Shown one piece after another: positions 62,129 to 64,000 of a stretch of 64,000 bases of DNA. Position numbers and translations under genes: made by a program. The stretch spans positions 64,797,741-64,861,740 of the forward strand of contig CM062289.1 of the NCBI GenBank assembly GCA_031216915.1, in the 5' to 3' direction. Source of the DNA: Pictodentalium vernedei (lineage: Eukaryota; Mollusca; Scaphopoda; Dentaliida; Dentaliidae). A model generated the notes under the pieces. That model worked only from the letters and a program-made list of their open reading frames with translations. It had not been told where the DNA came from and did not search any database. The stretch's first letter is position 1, and each line of letters starts with the position of its first letter.

Positions 62129-62453
62129 TATCTCCTATATATATTAATCACTTTTTTTTTATTTCCTCGGGTATTCCCCCCACTCACGTCAGAAATGGAA
62201 GCGCTCAATAGTAGTCTGTTAAGTTTTGGAACAAAATCCAGGTATTCCCCCCACTTACGTCAGAAAGGGAAACGTCCAATAGTAGTCTGTTAAGTGTTTT
62301 TTGGGAAAAACCCACCGCCTCAAAAACAATAGCGGATTCTAGGCCACTGGCCTAGAATCCGCAAACCGTTTTTTTGATGCTAGCCCAGAATTTTTGCTCG
62401 CGTTCACCAACGATGGATCGATGGTCTGATCCGCGATGGGAACGTTGACAAAA
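62129..62453 (-). repeat. Polinton right terminal inverted repeat
   Basis: Inverse of 44807-45129 with the same internal order: AT-rich box, two GGTATTCCCCCCAC blocks, palindrome at 62332-62362 and GTCAACGTTCCCATCGCG as the outer end. Confidence 0.92.
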
Positions 62454-62950
62454 CCACAATGATAACAAAGGCTCCCCAGAAGTTTCGTAAAGATGGGTTC
62501 ATAAGAAAGGCCTCTAGCCCGAGCTGTATTGACATGCGCACTGACTGTGTACAAGTTGCTCTGAATAAATCAAAGTTCTCATCTAATTTGCATAATTTAT
62601 GCATGAGAAAAAAACCCATATGCGATGTGTTCCATGTTACTAAACATTCACACAAAAATTTATTCAAATCACAACTTTCATGTTCTCTAGCCCGAGCCTT
62701 ATTGGCATTTGCACTAACATTGTTGAAATTAATACTGAATAAATTAAACTTAGTCTAATTTGCATAATTTATGCACGAGCAAAAATATATGTGATCTATC
62801 CCATGTACTAAACATTCATAGGAAAAATTATTCAAATCAGAGCTTTCATATGGAAATTCTGCGCAAAAATCTGATTGCACCTAATTTTGTACAAAATGGC
62901 TGGCAGCGGCGATCTTGAATTTTAGACAACAGCGGTATCTAGATTTTGCT
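62454..62950 (-). repeat. Family F repeat cut by the Polinton
   Basis: Inverse of the 9.6-10.8 kb array: AGCCCGAGCTGTATTGACAT, GATAACAAAGGCTCCCCAGA and AAATGGCTGGCAGCGG. It is truncated exactly at the Polinton edge; the missing half is not found at the left edge. Confidence 0.75.
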
Positions 62951-63790
62951 CCCCTACAACATATTGGAACCCCAACCCCACCCATGATTTGGCATTATGG
63001 CTCAACAAATGGTACATGCTAATTCTGAATGCGTCGCAATCTGGATGAAGGGTGTGTGGTTATGGAGGTGTGGGTTCATAATTACTTTACAGTGATGATT
63101 CTGGCGCAACGTGCACATTATATCCAATATTCTCGGGTAAAATAATTTTCCTGAGCATGCTTACTCCTGTTCCAAAATTTAACCAAAGTTAGTTGCCGTT
63201 AGAAGTGAAAGTTTCAGTTCGATATCTTTGCATAATGAAGGAGTGCATTCCAACATCGCTCATGTTGAAGGGTGAAAGCGAAGTTGCACATAAAATATCG
63301 AACAGTGATGAGTTTGGTCCAAATATGAGTAACATGTACACTATATCGCATGTTTCCAAGTTGAAAGGTTAAATTTCATCTACGCATGCTTATTCATGTC
63401 AAAAAAAATACCCCGCCCCCTCACCCCCCCCCCCCCCCACACACACCTATAAAAAGTACAATGGTATGGTAAATCCCAAAGAAATTGGTAATATCATGAC
63501 AATACCAAGTATTTTGGGACGTACCATGCTTTTCCATGGTACATTTTTATAAGGGCCAAGTCAGCTGAGTTTGAAAGTGCCAGATTTCAGTTCGATATAT
63601 CTATATATGTAGGAGTTCACCCCCATGTTTATACTTGTTGAAGGGTTGACACGAGTTTACACGTAAAATGCAATTTCCCATGTTTGGCCTACTCAAGATT
63701 AAAAAATATATAACCCTCAGTGTGAAATTTCAGCTGAAATTCAAATGTAGGTGTGAAACTTCTGCTGGTAAACTCTAAAAGTGCATACGT
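62951..63790. other. No gene seen
   Basis: AT-rich with a C-run at 63425-63440. GTTTCAGTTCGATATCTTTG and AGATTTCAGTTCGATATATC (63210 and 63577) suggest an old tandem duplication. No exon. Confidence 0.45.
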
Positions 63791-63791
63791 A

Positions 63792-64000
63792 CGTTCGGGC
63801 TCCTTTTGTTAAAGGGTTAATGAGTGAAGGGTTATCGTAGCAGGTAATATTCAGTCCGCCCAGATTACTCCTTATCAAAAAGATTTACACACAGATGTCA
63901 GCTCAATATTTCTGAAAAACGTTCGAGCTAATTTTGTTAAAGGGTTAATGAGTGAAGGGTTATCGTAGCAGGTAATATTCACTCCGCCCACATTACTCCT
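63792..64000. repeat. 128-bp tandem duplication at the window end
   Basis: CGTTCGGGCTCCTTTTGTTA at 63792 and CGTTCGAGCTAATTTTGTTA at 63920 start two copies that both continue through AAAGGGTTAATGAGTGAAGG, TTATCGTAGCAGGTAATATT and ATTACTCCT. The second copy runs into the window edge, so the array may be longer. Confidence 0.85.

Larger units (their letters stand above)
44807..62453. mobile_element. Polinton/Maverick (adintovirus-like) element, near complete
   Basis: About 17.6 kb between inverted repeats of about 320 bp. It holds the family's diagnostic set: protein-primed DNA polymerase B, retrovirus-like integrase, adenain-like protease, packaging ATPase, double-jelly-roll major capsid protein and penton, plus a fibre-like protein, a pX-like protein and PLA2 and zinc-ribbon modules. 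It is a fossil copy: about half the genes look whole, and I estimate eight to ten breaks overall. The two TIRs differ by only roughly a dozen bases (counted by eye), so insertion was fairly recent. A 6-bp target duplication, normal for the family, is not visible, and the right edge cuts a dispersed family F repeat. Confidence 0.95.

Noticed and set aside
44801-62460. 6-bp target duplication of the Polinton
   Set aside because: Sequences outside GTCAACGTTCCC on the two sides do not match, and family F continues only on the right. I cannot support a duplication.

Overview
The window is animal genomic DNA: spliced exons with long introns, almost no continuous host coding sequence, tRNA-derived SINEs, CR1-like LINEs, many small DNA-transposon derivatives and one large Polinton. 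The repeat types (TTAA- and TA-target MITEs with central hairpins, a CCCCCCGC-type repeat, a TGACCTTGACC-rich repeat, an ATTC-tailed LINE) suggest a marine invertebrate, perhaps a lophotrochozoan. No single sequence here proves the phylum.

Layout. 1-9.3 kb holds the last exons of a coiled-coil protein gene (exons at 288-435, 4326-4468/4495 and probably 9171-9290), separated by minisatellites (51, 94 and 53 bp units) and MITEs. 9.3-38.5 kb is a transposon graveyard. It contains TTAA-target (piggyBac-like) families A, C, E, G and H, TA-target families B and D, hAT-type elements with 8-bp target duplications, SINEs with 13-bp target duplications, a Tc1-like transposase relic, one fairly young CR1-type LINE (28.0-31.57 kb) and two older LINE relics. 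Many are nested, so relative ages can be read. 38.93-39.21 kb is the first coding exon of an SLC22-type (organic ion) transporter. Its intron holds tetranucleotide repeats, a clean hAT MITE and a decayed tandem repeat.

44.8-62.45 kb is a near-complete Polinton/Maverick (adintovirus-like) element with terminal inverted repeats of about 320 bp. Left part, plus strand: small Cys protein, membrane protein, zinc-ribbon/PLA2/integrase and double-jelly-roll major capsid protein. Centre, minus strand: fibre, adenain-like protease and protein-primed DNA polymerase B. Then comes a plus-strand tandem array of three copies of an unknown gene. Right part, minus strand: an unknown charged protein, pX-like protein, penton, packaging ATPase and two further structural-cluster proteins. 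It is a fossil: several genes look whole, others are broken (about eight to ten breaks in all), but the TIRs remain very similar, so it is not ancient. Most of its genes carry a TATATA(A/T)RRGAGA-like box 70-125 bp upstream, and three gene ends share an AGTAATGAGATC hairpin.

The most unusual patterns are: (1) unrelated MITE families with different ends and target sites that share the same central hairpin module; (2) a composite hAT element that carries a TTAA MITE inside it and is present twice; (3) a 54-bp tandem repeat that multiplies a splice acceptor and exon start; and (4) the Polinton's triplicated accessory gene, promoter motif and 3' hairpins.
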